This document shows positions 44,961-54,400 of a DNA stretch of 64,000 bases, piece after piece (the stretch's first letter is position 1; the number at the start of each line of letters is the position of its first letter). This DNA is from Arthrobacter sp. ZGTC412. GTDB lineage: Bacteria; Actinomycetota; Actinomycetes; Actinomycetales; Micrococcaceae. The position numbers were made by a program, and so were the translations under genes. The stretch lies in assembly GCF_002929215.1 (NCBI RefSeq), contig NZ_PJII01000015.1, forward strand, positions 1 to 64,000, read 5' to 3'. The notes beneath the pieces are model-generated. The model saw only the letters and a list, made by a program, of their open reading frames with translations, was not told the origin of the DNA and did no database searches.

Positions 44961-46298
44961 ATGGCAACGAAGCCAACAGCCCAATCGTCTGCCTCGCAGA
45001 CTGTGCCGCCGTCTTCGACGATCAGCACACGCGACGCCCGCAGGGTCATCCTTGCAACCTTCGTTGGAACCACCGTGGAGTGGTACGACTTCTATCTCTA
45101 TGCTGCGTCGGCCGCACTCATATTTGCCCCCCAGTTCTTCCCGGGCAACGATCCGACTGCGGCCCAAATTGGAGCGTTCGCGACCTTCGCCTTCGGATTC
45201 CTCTCGCGTCCCCTGGGTGGCATCCTTGCAGGACACTTTGGCGACCGCTTGGGACGAAAAGGTATGTTGATCCTGTCGTTGATTCTCATGGGTGTCGCGA
45301 CAACGCTGATCGGCCTGCTGCCGAGTTACGCTCAGATCGGTATCCTCGCGCCTATTCTCCTCACAATCCTTCGCCTCGTACAGGGCCTGGGAGTGGGCGC
45401 TGAATGGGGCGGAGCCGTGACGATGGCTATCGAGCATGCGCCGGAGAATCGGAAAGCACTCTATGGTGCCGCGCCGATAATCGGTCTCCCCGCAGGGCTG
45501 CTTCTCAGCAACCTTGTGCTCATCGTCCTGGGAGTTCTGACTGGTCCGAACTTTACGGTGTGGGGTTGGCGTATCGCATTCCTCTTCAGTTTCGTGCTGG
45601 TCCTGATCGGAATTTGGGCCCGTTACGGTTTGAGCGAGAGCCCTGTGTTCAAAGAGGCGGTTCAGGACCACCCTAAGGCGCTGCCGTTCGTGACAGTGCT
45701 CCGTCATCATGGCGTGCCCCTGCTCTGCACGATCTTCATCTCGGGGGTACCTGCGATCCTGGCTTATCTCGTCCTGACGTGGGCACTTTCCTACGGAACA
45801 ACAAGCCTGGGGTACGACCGAAACTCGCTGCTGTGGATTGGAATCCTTTGCTGCGTTATTCAAATGGTCATGATCCCTGTGTTGGCCGTCATCGTCGATC
45901 GCGGCAACCCCCGCATTATGGGAATGGCGGGGGCCGTGCTGATGGCCGCGGCAGCCCTTGCATTCTTCCCGCTGTTCAACACCGGGAACATCGCCCTGGC
46001 AGGACTGGCGACAGTGCTTGCCCACGCTTCAACATCCTTTGTTTGGGCCGTCGTGCCCCCGATCCTGGCGCGGGCGTTTCCTGGTCCCGTCAGGTATACG
46101 GGCATTTCGATGGCCTACCAGTTCGGCGCAATCATCGGAGGCGGCTTCGCGCCAATCATCGCAACAGCGCTGTTGGCCGCAACAGGACAGACATGGCCGA
46201 TTGCCCTGTACGTCGTCATCGCCAGCGCTGTAATGCTCCTCAGCATTATTGGCCTAGGCGTTTACTACCGGTTCCGCGGCGAGCCGGCCTGGGACTAA
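44961..46298 (+). CDS. MFS metabolite:H+ symporter (MHS family), second copy
   Basis: A 445-residue MHS transporter with VEWYDFYLYAASAALIFAPQ, GHFGDRLGRKGMLI and LRLVQGLGVGAEWGGAVTM. ATG 44961 follows AGGAGAG. It starts the transporter, ammonia-lyase, aminotransferase, FAD dehydrogenase unit and probably imports the acid metabolised by them. Same family as the importer at 33835, but clearly a different sequence. Confidence 0.88.
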   Translation: MATKPTAQSSASQTVPPSSTISTRDARRVILATFVGTTVEWYDFYLYAASAALIFAPQFFPGNDPTAAQIGAFATFAFGFLSRPLGGILAGHFGDRLGRKGMLILSLILMGVATTLIGLLPSYAQIGILAPILLTILRLVQGLGVGAEWGGAVTMAIEHAPENRKALYGAAPIIGLPAGLLLSNLVLIVLGVLTGPNFTVWGWRIAFLFSFVLVLIGIWARYGLSESPVFKEAVQDHPKALPFVTVLRHHGVPLLCTIFISGVPAILAYLVLTWALSYGTTSLGYDRNSLLWIGILCCVIQMVMIPVLAVIVDRGNPRIMGMAGAVLMAAAALAFFPLFNTGNIALAGLATVLAHASTSFVWAVVPPILARAFPGPVRYTGISMAYQFGAIIGGGFAPIIATALLAATGQTWPIALYVVIASAVMLLSIIGLGVYYRFRGEPAWD

Positions 46299-46375
46299 CC
46301 TCCGGCCACCAGCTCCCGTTGGGGACAACGGCAGGGCTGTAGCCGAGAATTCATGACTTTGTTGAAAGGAACCCA

Positions 46376-48022
46376 ATGACCATTGTTATTGACGGCGAGA
46401 CCCTCTCCATAGAAGACATCCGTGCCGTGTCACTGGGACAGACGGTGGCGCTGACTGACGATGAAGCCGTCCTGAGCCGGGTCCGGCGGTCCCGCGATGT
46501 GATCGACCGCAAGCTTGAACTCGGAGAGCAGGTTTATGGGGTCACTACCCTTTTTGGTGCGATGGCAGACCAATATGTGGGTCCGGAACAGCTGGCAGAT
46601 GTGCAGCGGGTCGCATTGTGGACGCATAAAAGTACTACCGGGCCCCGCCTGCCAGCTGCAGATGTCAGGGCGGCGATGCTCCTGCGGGCCAATTCACTGA
46701 TAAAGGGCGCCTCGGGAATCCGCTTGGAGATAATTGAGCGTTTCGTGACATTCCTGAATGCCGGGGCTTTGCCACATGTCTACCAGCGGGGATCAATCGG
46801 CGCCTCGGGTGACCTCGTCCCCTTGTCCTATATCGCCGGCGCCGTCGTGGGACTCGACCCGAGTTTTCTTGTGGATTTTGGCGACGAGACGGTAGACAGC
46901 CATACCGCTCTGTCCCGCCTGGGTCTGGAGCCGATCGCGCTGAAGCCCAAGGAGGGTTTGGCGCTAAATAACGGTACGGGGGCATGCACGGGAGTAGCGG
47001 CCAACGCCCTTTCCCGGGCCATCGAGCTGAGCGCTCTAGCGCTCGAGATACACGCGCTTTACGCACAGGCCATGGTGGCCACCGACCAGAGCTTTGCTGA
47101 CTTTATTCATCAGATGAAGCCGCATCCCGGCCAGATCTGGACCGCACAGCAAATGCGCCGTCTGCTTGACGGCTCCAGTCTGGTCCAGTCTGAAAAGTCC
47201 GGTGACCGGAGCCACCGAGCAGGGGGGCTTATCCAAGACCGCTACGGCATCCGCTGCCTCCCCCAATATTTCGGACCAATCATTGATGCGCTGGCTACGG
47301 CAACCCGGCAGCTCACCACCGAAGCAAACTGTGCCAACGACAATCCACTCATCAATCCCGATACGGGTGAAATCCTCCACACCGGCAACTTTCTTGCGCA
47401 GTACACCGGAGTTGCGATGGACAGCGTACGTTTTCACATCGGCATGCTGGCCAAGCATCTGGACTCGCAAATAGCGCTGCTCATGACTCCCGAATTTAGC
47501 AACGGACTCAGCGCGTCACTTGTCGCCAACACCGAAGGCGGCCTCAATGTCGGCTTCAAATCGCTGGGAGTCAACGGCAACCAGATGATGCCGTTACTGG
47601 GTTTCTACGGGCAGTCCGTTGTCGACCGCTACCCCACCCACGCCGAGCAGTACAACCAGAACATCAACAGTCAGGCCATGAACGCAGCAAACCTGACTCG
47701 AGACGCCCTGGACGTATTCGAACATTATTTGGCCGTAGCACTGATGATTGGCATCCAGGCGGTTGAACTGCGGGCAAAGCTGGTCGCAGATACCTATGAC
47801 GCCCGGGAAGTGTTGGGAGAAGGCAGCTCTGCCCTCTACCTGGCTGCGCGGAAGGCCGCTGGCGGGCCGCCCTCCGCGGACCGCCCCCTTCAGTGGAATG
47901 ATCTGGATGCCTTCACGCAGCCAATGGTCGAAGGGCTGCTCGGTGAAATGACGCGTGAAGGCGCGCTCATGTCGGCTATTCACCGAACTGTGTCCGCACT
48001 GTCCGAATACGCCGGGGCCTGA
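46376..48022 (+). CDS. Aromatic amino acid ammonia-lyase (PAL/HAL family)
   Basis: A 548-residue MIO-type lyase. YGVTTLFG carries the catalytic Tyr54. Ala143-Ser144-Gly145 in GSIGASGDLVPLSYIAG form the MIO cofactor. The body (LPAADVRAAMLLRANS, PKEGLALNNGTGA, KPHPGQIW, QDRYGIRCLPQYFGPI, HAEQYNQNINSQ) follows cyanobacterial phenylalanine ammonia-lyase rather than HutH. The selectivity pair is Thr83-His84 (LWTHKST), where Anabaena PAL has Phe-Leu, TAL has His-Leu and HutH has Ser-His. So the substrate cannot be read simply as phenylalanine. It forms a cinnamate-like product and ammonia. AAAGGA precedes the ATG; the aminotransferase gene follows one base after the stop. Confidence 0.88.
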   Translation: MTIVIDGETLSIEDIRAVSLGQTVALTDDEAVLSRVRRSRDVIDRKLELGEQVYGVTTLFGAMADQYVGPEQLADVQRVALWTHKSTTGPRLPAADVRAAMLLRANSLIKGASGIRLEIIERFVTFLNAGALPHVYQRGSIGASGDLVPLSYIAGAVVGLDPSFLVDFGDETVDSHTALSRLGLEPIALKPKEGLALNNGTGACTGVAANALSRAIELSALALEIHALYAQAMVATDQSFADFIHQMKPHPGQIWTAQQMRRLLDGSSLVQSEKSGDRSHRAGGLIQDRYGIRCLPQYFGPIIDALATATRQLTTEANCANDNPLINPDTGEILHTGNFLAQYTGVAMDSVRFHIGMLAKHLDSQIALLMTPEFSNGLSASLVANTEGGLNVGFKSLGVNGNQMMPLLGFYGQSVVDRYPTHAEQYNQNINSQAMNAANLTRDALDVFEHYLAVALMIGIQAVELRAKLVADTYDAREVLGEGSSALYLAARKAAGGPPSADRPLQWNDLDAFTQPMVEGLLGEMTREGALMSAIHRTVSALSEYAGA

Positions 48023-48023
48023 A

Positions 48024-49130
48024 GTGGATGAGTCCTTCCTGCCTGTACGGATTCGCCAGTCGATCGCTGACCTTCCCCCGTACAGGCAGGGAAAACAGGC
48101 GGACGCCGGAGCTTTCAAGCTCTCCAGCAACGAGAACCCTTTCCCCCCTTTACCCAGTGTTGTAGCAGCGGCAAGCGCGGCGACAGCCTTCAACCGTTAT
48201 CCAGACGCCACCGCGACAGAACTCCGATCCGTACTGGCGGGACGATTCGGGGTGTCGAAGGACTCTGTTCATGTAGCTGCCGGAAGTGTTTCCATCATCA
48301 CTCAGTTGATCCACGCCGCGGCCGAACCCGGGGAAGAAGTGATGTTCGCATGGCGTTCGTTTGAAGCGTACCCCGGCCTGGCCCAGGTGGCAGGGGCAGT
48401 TCCTGTTCAGATTCCCTTGACTCCAGACGGACGGCATGACCTTGCGGCGATGGCCGCGGCGGTAACCGAGCGGACCAGGCTCATATTGATCTGCAGCCCC
48501 AATAACCCGACCGGGACAACGGTAACCAAGAAAGAATTTGACCAATTCCACGCGCGCGTGCCTCACGACACCCTGATTCTGTTGGACGAGGCATACGCGG
48601 AATTTGTTAACGACCCGGAGGCGGTCAATGGTCTGGACTATGTCCGCTCCCCCACGCACGCCAACGTCGTCGCGCTCCGCACGTTCTCCAAGGCATACGG
48701 ACTAGCCGGATTGCGGATCGGATACGCAGTAGGACATCCCCGTGTCCTCGATGCTGCCAGATCCACGGCCGTGCCTCTATCCGTCACCGCACAGGCAGAA
48801 GGCGCGGCGCTGGCGAGTCTGGCAGCTGACGATGAACTGCTTGCCAGGGTAGCCACGCTGATCGAACGCAGGGACCGCATGGCCCTGGCGTTGCGTGCTG
48901 CCGGCTGGTCGGTACCGGCGGCGCAGGGAAACTTCGTCTGGTTGCCTGCCGGCAGCGACACGGAAACTGTTGCTCCCGCATTCGAACGGGCAGGCGTCGT
49001 GGTGCGGCCATTTCCTGGCGACGGGATCCGCATTTCGGTGGGGGAAGAGGAAGCGGTCGCAGCGGTTGTCCGGGTTGCCTCAGACCATTCACCCAGCCGT
49101 GAGGTGACAGCGCCAGTCGGTGCGCCATAG
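48024..49130 (+). CDS. HisC-like class I/II aminotransferase
   Basis: About 368 residues, starting at GTG 48024 directly after the lyase stop (the frame is open further upstream inside the lyase gene). LSSNENPFPPLP is the HisC-type opening, CSPNNPTGT and LDEAYAEFV follow, and the PLP lysine lies in TFSKAYGLAGLRIGYAVG. HisC homologues outside his operons often act on aromatic amino acids. Here it could interconvert an aryl-pyruvate with the amino acid used by the lyase. Overlaps the FAD dehydrogenase start by one base. Confidence 0.87.
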   Translation: MDESFLPVRIRQSIADLPPYRQGKQADAGAFKLSSNENPFPPLPSVVAAASAATAFNRYPDATATELRSVLAGRFGVSKDSVHVAAGSVSIITQLIHAAAEPGEEVMFAWRSFEAYPGLAQVAGAVPVQIPLTPDGRHDLAAMAAAVTERTRLILICSPNNPTGTTVTKKEFDQFHARVPHDTLILLDEAYAEFVNDPEAVNGLDYVRSPTHANVVALRTFSKAYGLAGLRIGYAVGHPRVLDAARSTAVPLSVTAQAEGAALASLAADDELLARVATLIERRDRMALALRAAGWSVPAAQGNFVWLPAGSDTETVAPAFERAGVVVRPFPGDGIRISVGEEEAVAAVVRVASDHSPSREVTAPVGAP

Positions 49131-50488
49131 TGGATCAGAAGGTGTCCACGCTAAAAAATGCACTCCGGGGCTCGGAACTTATTTCGGGAACCGATGCCCT
49201 TCCGTACCTCACGGATGCGTCAAGCGCCGTACCGGAGAAACCTCTCGCGGTGGTCCTGGCGGAATCACCGGAGGATGTGGCCACTGCACTTGCCTGGGCG
49301 AATGAACATCGCGTGCCTGTGGTGGCCCGCGGAGCGGGGACCGGAGTCTCCGGAGGAGCGGTCTCCATCACTGACGGACTCACGATTTCCATGGAACGCA
49401 TGGCCAACATCATCAGCGTCCGTCCCGCCGACAGGCTTGCCGTCGTGCAGCCGGGGGTTGTCGTGGATGACCTGAATCGGGCCGCGGCAGCACACGGCCT
49501 CATGTACGCTCCTGACCCGGCCAGCTCGGCCACCGCCACGATTGGCGGAACCATCGCAACAAATGCTGGCGGACTGCGCTGTCTGCGTCACGGCGTGACG
49601 GCTGATAACGTACTCGCACTTCAGGTCGCACTTGCTGGTGGGAGGCTGCTGCGTACCGGTGCCCAGTCACGGAAGAACGTGGCGGGTTACGATCTTACCC
49701 GGCTCTTTGTCGGCTCCGAGGGAACGCTTGGTGTGGTTACGGAGGCAACTGTCCGCCTTCGTCCCGCCCCTTCAGGTGACAATGTCACGTTCCAGGTCTC
49801 TTTTTCCTCGAATGCAGATGCGGGGAAGGCAGTAGCCGCAGTGATGGCAAGCGCTGTCACCCCGGAGATCCTCGAGCTCGTGGACCGGACGACGGCTAAG
49901 CTCATTGAGGCATACACACCAAGCGGACTGGAGACCAAGGCTTCGGCTACCCTGATTGGCCAAATCATCTCGGAGTCAGCTCTCAGGCAGGCACGCGAGC
50001 TTCGCAACATGTTCGAGCAGTGCGGGGGGTTTGGGTTCAAGTCCTCAGCTGATGATTCGCTGCTGGGCGCAAGACGCAACGCCTTTGCGGCGCTGTCGGC
50101 ACACGGAATGGGTGTGGCGTGGCTTGCCAGCGATGCAGCCGTGCCACCGTCCCGCCTGCACGAGCTGCTTGATTTCATCCGCAACATTCAAGAGCGCCAT
50201 TCACGTCAGATTTCCGTTGTCGCCCACGCCGGCGATGGGAACATCCACGCGGCAGTGTCGGCCGATTCAACGAAGCCGGGCGATGTTGCTGAGGCCGAGA
50301 ACATTGTAGAACTGATAGCAATTCATGCTGTCCGTTTAGACGGGACGGTCACCGGAGAGCACGGGACGGGCTCGCTCAAGCGCCATCTGCTCGTCCACGC
50401 ACTCGACACCGTATCCTACGACGTTCATCGCAGCATCAAGCAGGCGCTGGACCCACTGGGCATCCTTAATCCTGGCCGGGGCATCTAG
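49130..50488 (+). CDS. FAD-linked D-2-hydroxyacid dehydrogenase (GlcD/D-lactate dehydrogenase family)
   Basis: A 452-residue VAO-fold flavoprotein with GTG start overlapping the aminotransferase stop. VVARGAGTGVSGGAVSITDG and GGTIATNAGGLRCLRHGVT bind FAD, and HAGDGNIHAAV and GEHGTGSLKRHLL lie in the cap. The family oxidises D-lactate, glycolate or D-2-hydroxyglutarate. With the LldD-like gene on the other side of the module, it gives enzymes for both enantiomers of a 2-hydroxyacid, both feeding one 2-oxo acid. Confidence 0.88.
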   Translation: MDQKVSTLKNALRGSELISGTDALPYLTDASSAVPEKPLAVVLAESPEDVATALAWANEHRVPVVARGAGTGVSGGAVSITDGLTISMERMANIISVRPADRLAVVQPGVVVDDLNRAAAAHGLMYAPDPASSATATIGGTIATNAGGLRCLRHGVTADNVLALQVALAGGRLLRTGAQSRKNVAGYDLTRLFVGSEGTLGVVTEATVRLRPAPSGDNVTFQVSFSSNADAGKAVAAVMASAVTPEILELVDRTTAKLIEAYTPSGLETKASATLIGQIISESALRQARELRNMFEQCGGFGFKSSADDSLLGARRNAFAALSAHGMGVAWLASDAAVPPSRLHELLDFIRNIQERHSRQISVVAHAGDGNIHAAVSADSTKPGDVAEAENIVELIAIHAVRLDGTVTGEHGTGSLKRHLLVHALDTVSYDVHRSIKQALDPLGILNPGRGI

Positions 50489-50621
50489 CTAGTCCTTGCT
50501 GAGGCGACATGGCTTGTCTGGTCAAGCGTCAGCGCTGCCACGAAGACGTGCAAGCGGTCCCGATCGTCCAGGACCCTTCGCATGGACAAGATGGGACGAA
50601 TACGAAGGGTCCCCCACTTGC

Positions 50622-51851
50622 CTAGGTGAAGGCTCCCAGCCCCGTTATCGCACGTCCGACGATAAGGGAGTTGATCTCGTGGGTCCCTTCAAACGTGTAC
50701 AACGATTCGGCGTCCGCGTGAAAGCGCGCCACCTGGTGGTCGAGCAGAATTCCGTTTCCTCCGAGGAGTTCCCGGCCCAGCGATGCTGACTCGCGCATCC
50801 GTGTGCATACCCAGGTTTTTGCCAGCGCTGCCTGCTCGTCACTGCACGCTGCGTCTTCTGCAATCTGGGCAAGGCGCACGGCCATTCCCAGCGATGCGGT
50901 GAGGTTTCCCAGGATCCGGACCAACTTCTCCTGGACCAGCTGGAAGCCGGCCAGCGGCCGTCCAAACTGCTCCCGGCGCTGAACATAGGCAAGGGTGGCT
51001 TCATACACGCCGAGCTGCAGCCCGGTGGCGTTCCACACCGCGTCCGGGCGCAGAACCCGGAAGACGTCATTGAGGTCGCGGAAAGAATTGATTCTGGGGA
51101 GCCGGTGAGCCTCGTCCACCCGGACGTTCTCGAGGACAATGTCTGCGTTGTTGACCATTCGCAGGGAGGTCTTGCGCCCGATTTTGGTGATGGTCATCCC
51201 CGGATCATCCGTCCTCGCAAGGAATGCCTTGAGGCTTCCGTCCTGCTCGTCCCTGGCAATGACGGCAGCATAGTCCGATAGTGCAGCATTGCCGATCCAC
51301 CTCTTGGCTCCATTAAGGATCCACACATCCCCTTCACGGCGCGCGGTCGTTTGGATTCCGCGGGAAATATCTGAGCCATGATCCGGCTCCGTGAGGGCAA
51401 AGCAGCCGGTCATGCTGAACGAGGTGATGCCAGGGTCCCACTCGGCGAATTGAGCATCGGTCGCACCACGCTGAACTATCGTGCGGAACATGGCCGCCTG
51501 GCCGCCAAAGAGAATTGCAAGCGAACCATCAACCCGGGATAACTCCAGATTCCGGAATCCCGTAAACAAAGGACGGACTGGTTCCTCGGCTTCGCGCAGC
51601 TCGGAGGGGTCAACGATGTCGAGTTTGGCCAGACCTTCACGAAGGTGTACCGGGGTTTCACCACGTTCCCAGTAGTCGGCAATAACAGGCTCAGCTTCCT
51701 GTTTCAAGAAGGTCCGCAGACGATCCAGGACGGCTATTTCTGCTTCGCTTAGCAGTGATGCGTACCCGTAAAAGTCTCCCTCACCGAGGAAGGTGGGTGA
51801 GCCGGCGGCGGCCGGCTCACCCATCTGGGGGGCCAGTTCGCCCTCAGCCAT
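50622..51851 (-). CDS. Acyl-CoA dehydrogenase, glutaryl-CoA dehydrogenase-like
   Basis: A 409-residue flavoprotein. CFALTEPDHGSDISRG and WILNGAKRWIGNAALSDYAAV bind FAD and substrate, ERREQFGRPLAGFQLVQEKL-like helices follow, and YTFEGTHEINSLIVGRAITG has the catalytic Glu in the position used by glutaryl- and short-chain types. It overlaps the amidohydrolase gene by eight bases and ends the MaoC-SDR-ligase operon. It could dehydrogenate an arylpropanoyl- or other acyl-CoA. Confidence 0.9.
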   Translation of the reverse strand: MAEGELAPQMGEPAAAGSPTFLGEGDFYGYASLLSEAEIAVLDRLRTFLKQEAEPVIADYWERGETPVHLREGLAKLDIVDPSELREAEEPVRPLFTGFRNLELSRVDGSLAILFGGQAAMFRTIVQRGATDAQFAEWDPGITSFSMTGCFALTEPDHGSDISRGIQTTARREGDVWILNGAKRWIGNAALSDYAAVIARDEQDGSLKAFLARTDDPGMTITKIGRKTSLRMVNNADIVLENVRVDEAHRLPRINSFRDLNDVFRVLRPDAVWNATGLQLGVYEATLAYVQRREQFGRPLAGFQLVQEKLVRILGNLTASLGMAVRLAQIAEDAACSDEQAALAKTWVCTRMRESASLGRELLGGNGILLDHQVARFHADAESLYTFEGTHEINSLIVGRAITGLGAFT

Positions 51852-52743
51852 TTACTGCCTTCTCCTCCAACCCGAGCATTTTGATGGCGTTGGTCTTCTC
51901 GATCTTCTCGCGGACGGTCGCCGGAAAGTCCAGGCGTTCCCAGTCCTGGAGCCACCTTTCTGGTGTGATGGCAGGAAAGTCGGTTCCGAACAAAACCTTG
52001 TCCTGGAGGTAAGTTCTGGCCGCCTGAACAAGGTTGGCCGGGAAATACTTCGGGGACCACCCTGAAAGATCGATCCACGTGTTGGCCTTGTGCGTCGCGA
52101 TCGAAATGGCTTCATCCTGCCACGGCACGGATGGGTGGGCCATGATGATCTTTAGGTGCCTGACCCGGCATGCGAGTTCATCAAGCAGGAGCGGGTTTGA
52201 CAGGGCCAGCCGGATCCCGAAGCCCCCTGGCATGCCGGCCCCGATGCCGGTTTGACCGGTGTGGAAAATCGTCGGCAGACCATAGTCGGCTATGAGCTCG
52301 AACAGAGGCTCGTACTGTCCATCCGACGGATCGAATCCTTGGACCGAGGGATGGAACTTGAATCCCAACACCCCGTGGTCTTCAACGAGCCGCTTCACCA
52401 TGTCTTTTGCCGCGTCACCCTGCAGCGGGTCGACACTGCCGAAGGGGATCAGTACGTCGTTGTGGCGTGCCGCGGATTCCGCGATTTCAATGCTGCTGTT
52501 GGGCGAAACGCCCATGGCAGTCGTTGCATCAACGGTGAAGACCACCGCAGCCATGGAACGGGCACGGTACGCCTCTGCGATAGCGTCAATCCCGGGGGTA
52601 TCAGCTGACCGTTTGAAGTACGCGTTGGCTGCGTCTATTACCTCGTGCGGAAGCGCAGCGTGGCCATGGTCGTCGTGCTCGATGTGCACGTGGACATCAA
52701 TTGCCCGGATGGAATCTAGGTCGAGCGCGGGCTCATATCTCAT
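51844..52743 (-). CDS. Amidohydrolase-2 family (COG2159) metal-dependent hydrolase or decarboxylase
   Basis: A 299-residue TIM-barrel protein. VHVHIEHDD supplies the HxH pair, FKFHPSVQGF and FHTGQTG and AHPSVPW further His residues, and GTDFPAI the Asp. This is the ACMSD/gamma-resorcylate decarboxylase-type group, and it differs from the LigI lactonase. Its position between the CoA ligase and acyl-CoA dehydrogenase genes, with overlaps on both sides, means it acts in the same pathway. Ring-hydrolysis or decarboxylation are both possible. Confidence 0.8.
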   Translation of the reverse strand: MRYEPALDLDSIRAIDVHVHIEHDDHGHAALPHEVIDAANAYFKRSADTPGIDAIAEAYRARSMAAVVFTVDATTAMGVSPNSSIEIAESAARHNDVLIPFGSVDPLQGDAAKDMVKRLVEDHGVLGFKFHPSVQGFDPSDGQYEPLFELIADYGLPTIFHTGQTGIGAGMPGGFGIRLALSNPLLLDELACRVRHLKIIMAHPSVPWQDEAISIATHKANTWIDLSGWSPKYFPANLVQAARTYLQDKVLFGTDFPAITPERWLQDWERLDFPATVREKIEKTNAIKMLGLEEKAVNG

Positions 52744-54395
52744 GGCGTTCCCTGTTCTGCAGTCATTTCGCCTTTGAGGCGCCTCATGTCAAGCTTTCCG
52801 GACCCTCCACGGTGCAGGGACGGTCGGATGGCTAGAGTGCGGGGTTTTTTGTAGCCGGCCAGGTACTTGGCAACATGTTCGGCAAGCTGGTCTTCAGACA
52901 CGTCTGCTCCGGCGTCCACCGCGACCATAGCTGTCACCCGCTCACCCCACCGCGCATCGGGCACGCCGAAGACGACGGCATCGTTAACGCCCGGATAGCG
53001 AAGCAGCACTTCTTCAACTTCACCGGGGTATACCTTCTCCCCGCCGGTATTGATGACGCTGCTTCCCCGGCCTAGCAGTTCGATATACCGGTTCTCGCCG
53101 ACACGCACGTAGTCACCCGGTGAAGCGTGCCGCACACCGTCGATAACCGGGTATGTTTCCTCTGTCTTGGCAGGGTCGTTAAGATACCCCTTGGGCAATG
53201 CGCCGCGGTAGGCAAGTATGCCTGTTGCGCCCGGATGGTCCTGCACCGGCTGCCGGTCCAAGTCCAATACGACCGCGTCATCACTCAAGCGGAACCTGGC
53301 AGGCAGGTCGTCCTCCGAGGTACTGACCGCCGTCGCATAGGGGCCGCCTTCCGTTGAAGCCAGGATATCGACGATGGCTATCTGGCCAAGGCGATGAAAG
53401 CGGCGCTTGGTGTCGTCGCTGAAGCGCATTCCTGAGCTGATGACCGATGCCAAACTACTGGACGTGTCCTTGAGGCGGGGCTCGAGCGCATCCAGGACAG
53501 GAATCGCCACAGCGTCGCCGGCGACAATCAGTCGAGTGACCTTTTCATCCACGATCATGTCGGCAACCGCACGTGGGTCTAGGCTGGGACGGGCGTTAAT
53601 GATGACAGTCCCCCCTAAGGCAAGCGTGTTCATGGCACTGAACAATGCGGTCGCATGGATGAACGGCGCCAGCGGAAGAGTGGTTACGTGAGCGGTTTGG
53701 GGGCTCGTTGCAACACGGAGGGCTTCAGCAAGATCCCGCGGGTAGGCGACACCGAGTGGATCGTACATAGCTGACTGCTGGATGTGCAGAAGCTCGCCTA
53801 TTCCCCAAACCACAGCCTTTGGCGTGCCGGTTGTCCCGCCGGTGAAAATATACAGTTCGGCATCTTTGGACGGTTCGCTCAGCTCCAATGGCTCGGATGG
53901 CTGCTCGGTGATCAATGAATGGAAGTCGAGAACATCCAGTCCCGACAGGCCTCTCGATTCACTGCCTGGCCGGTGCGCCTTGCCCGGCGCATCGAGGTCT
54001 GCGACCTGGACCAGCAGCGGCCTGTCTGAGCCCCACCGCTCGATGTCTGCTATTACGTCGGCAGAGCCCGACCCAAATATCAGTGCTGAGGGAGAGCACG
54101 CCTCCAGAAGAGCCTCAACTTCCTGAGCGCGGTATCGGTAATTGAGGGTAACGGGAATGGCCTCAATTTTTAGCGCAGCATTGAAGGCCACCAGATATTC
54201 TGCGGTGTTGTGCAGGTAGAAGGCGACGCGGTCACCGGCTTTCACCCCCCGATTCAGGAGGGCTACCGCGAGGCGGGAGGAAAGTCCGTCAAACTGGGCA
54301 TAGGAAACCCGCTGCAGGCCCGCCACGATGGCCGTCCGGTCCGGAGCCGAACGTGCGATACGACTCCAAAGGGTCGCGTAGTTTTCAAACATCAT
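52740..54395 (-). CDS. AMP-forming acyl-CoA synthetase
   Basis: About 551 residues. The start is one of two tandem ATGs (54395, 54392) behind TAGGAG. YIFTGGTTGTPKAVVWG is the P-loop, ASTEGGPYA the A5-type motif, GGEKVYPGEVEEVLLRYPGV and the final RGGSGKLDMRRLKGEM (catalytic Lys) complete the ANL fold. It activates a carboxylic acid to the CoA thioester and is the entry enzyme for the SDR, MaoC and acyl-CoA dehydrogenase of this operon. Substrate not readable; cinnamate-type or terpenoid acids are candidates. Confidence 0.9.
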   Translation of the reverse strand: MMFENYATLWSRIARSAPDRTAIVAGLQRVSYAQFDGLSSRLAVALLNRGVKAGDRVAFYLHNTAEYLVAFNAALKIEAIPVTLNYRYRAQEVEALLEACSPSALIFGSGSADVIADIERWGSDRPLLVQVADLDAPGKAHRPGSESRGLSGLDVLDFHSLITEQPSEPLELSEPSKDAELYIFTGGTTGTPKAVVWGIGELLHIQQSAMYDPLGVAYPRDLAEALRVATSPQTAHVTTLPLAPFIHATALFSAMNTLALGGTVIINARPSLDPRAVADMIVDEKVTRLIVAGDAVAIPVLDALEPRLKDTSSSLASVISSGMRFSDDTKRRFHRLGQIAIVDILASTEGGPYATAVSTSEDDLPARFRLSDDAVVLDLDRQPVQDHPGATGILAYRGALPKGYLNDPAKTEETYPVIDGVRHASPGDYVRVGENRYIELLGRGSSVINTGGEKVYPGEVEEVLLRYPGVNDAVVFGVPDARWGERVTAMVAVDAGADVSEDQLAEHVAKYLAGYKKPRTLAIRPSLHRGGSGKLDMRRLKGEMTAEQGTP

Positions 54396-54400
54396 CGCTC

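Noticed and set aside
44739-46025. Long minus-strand open frame of 428 codons opposite the MHS transporter
   Set aside because: Charged, repetitive composition (many Gln, Arg, His) without any domain, complementary to a clear transporter; a typical high-GC antisense frame.
51844-52743. Amidohydrolase as the PDC hydrolase LigI
   Set aside because: It shares the superfamily but not the LigI opening (AIDAHCHVFGP) or order; it fits the ACMSD-type group better, and lies in a CoA operon rather than the lig cluster.
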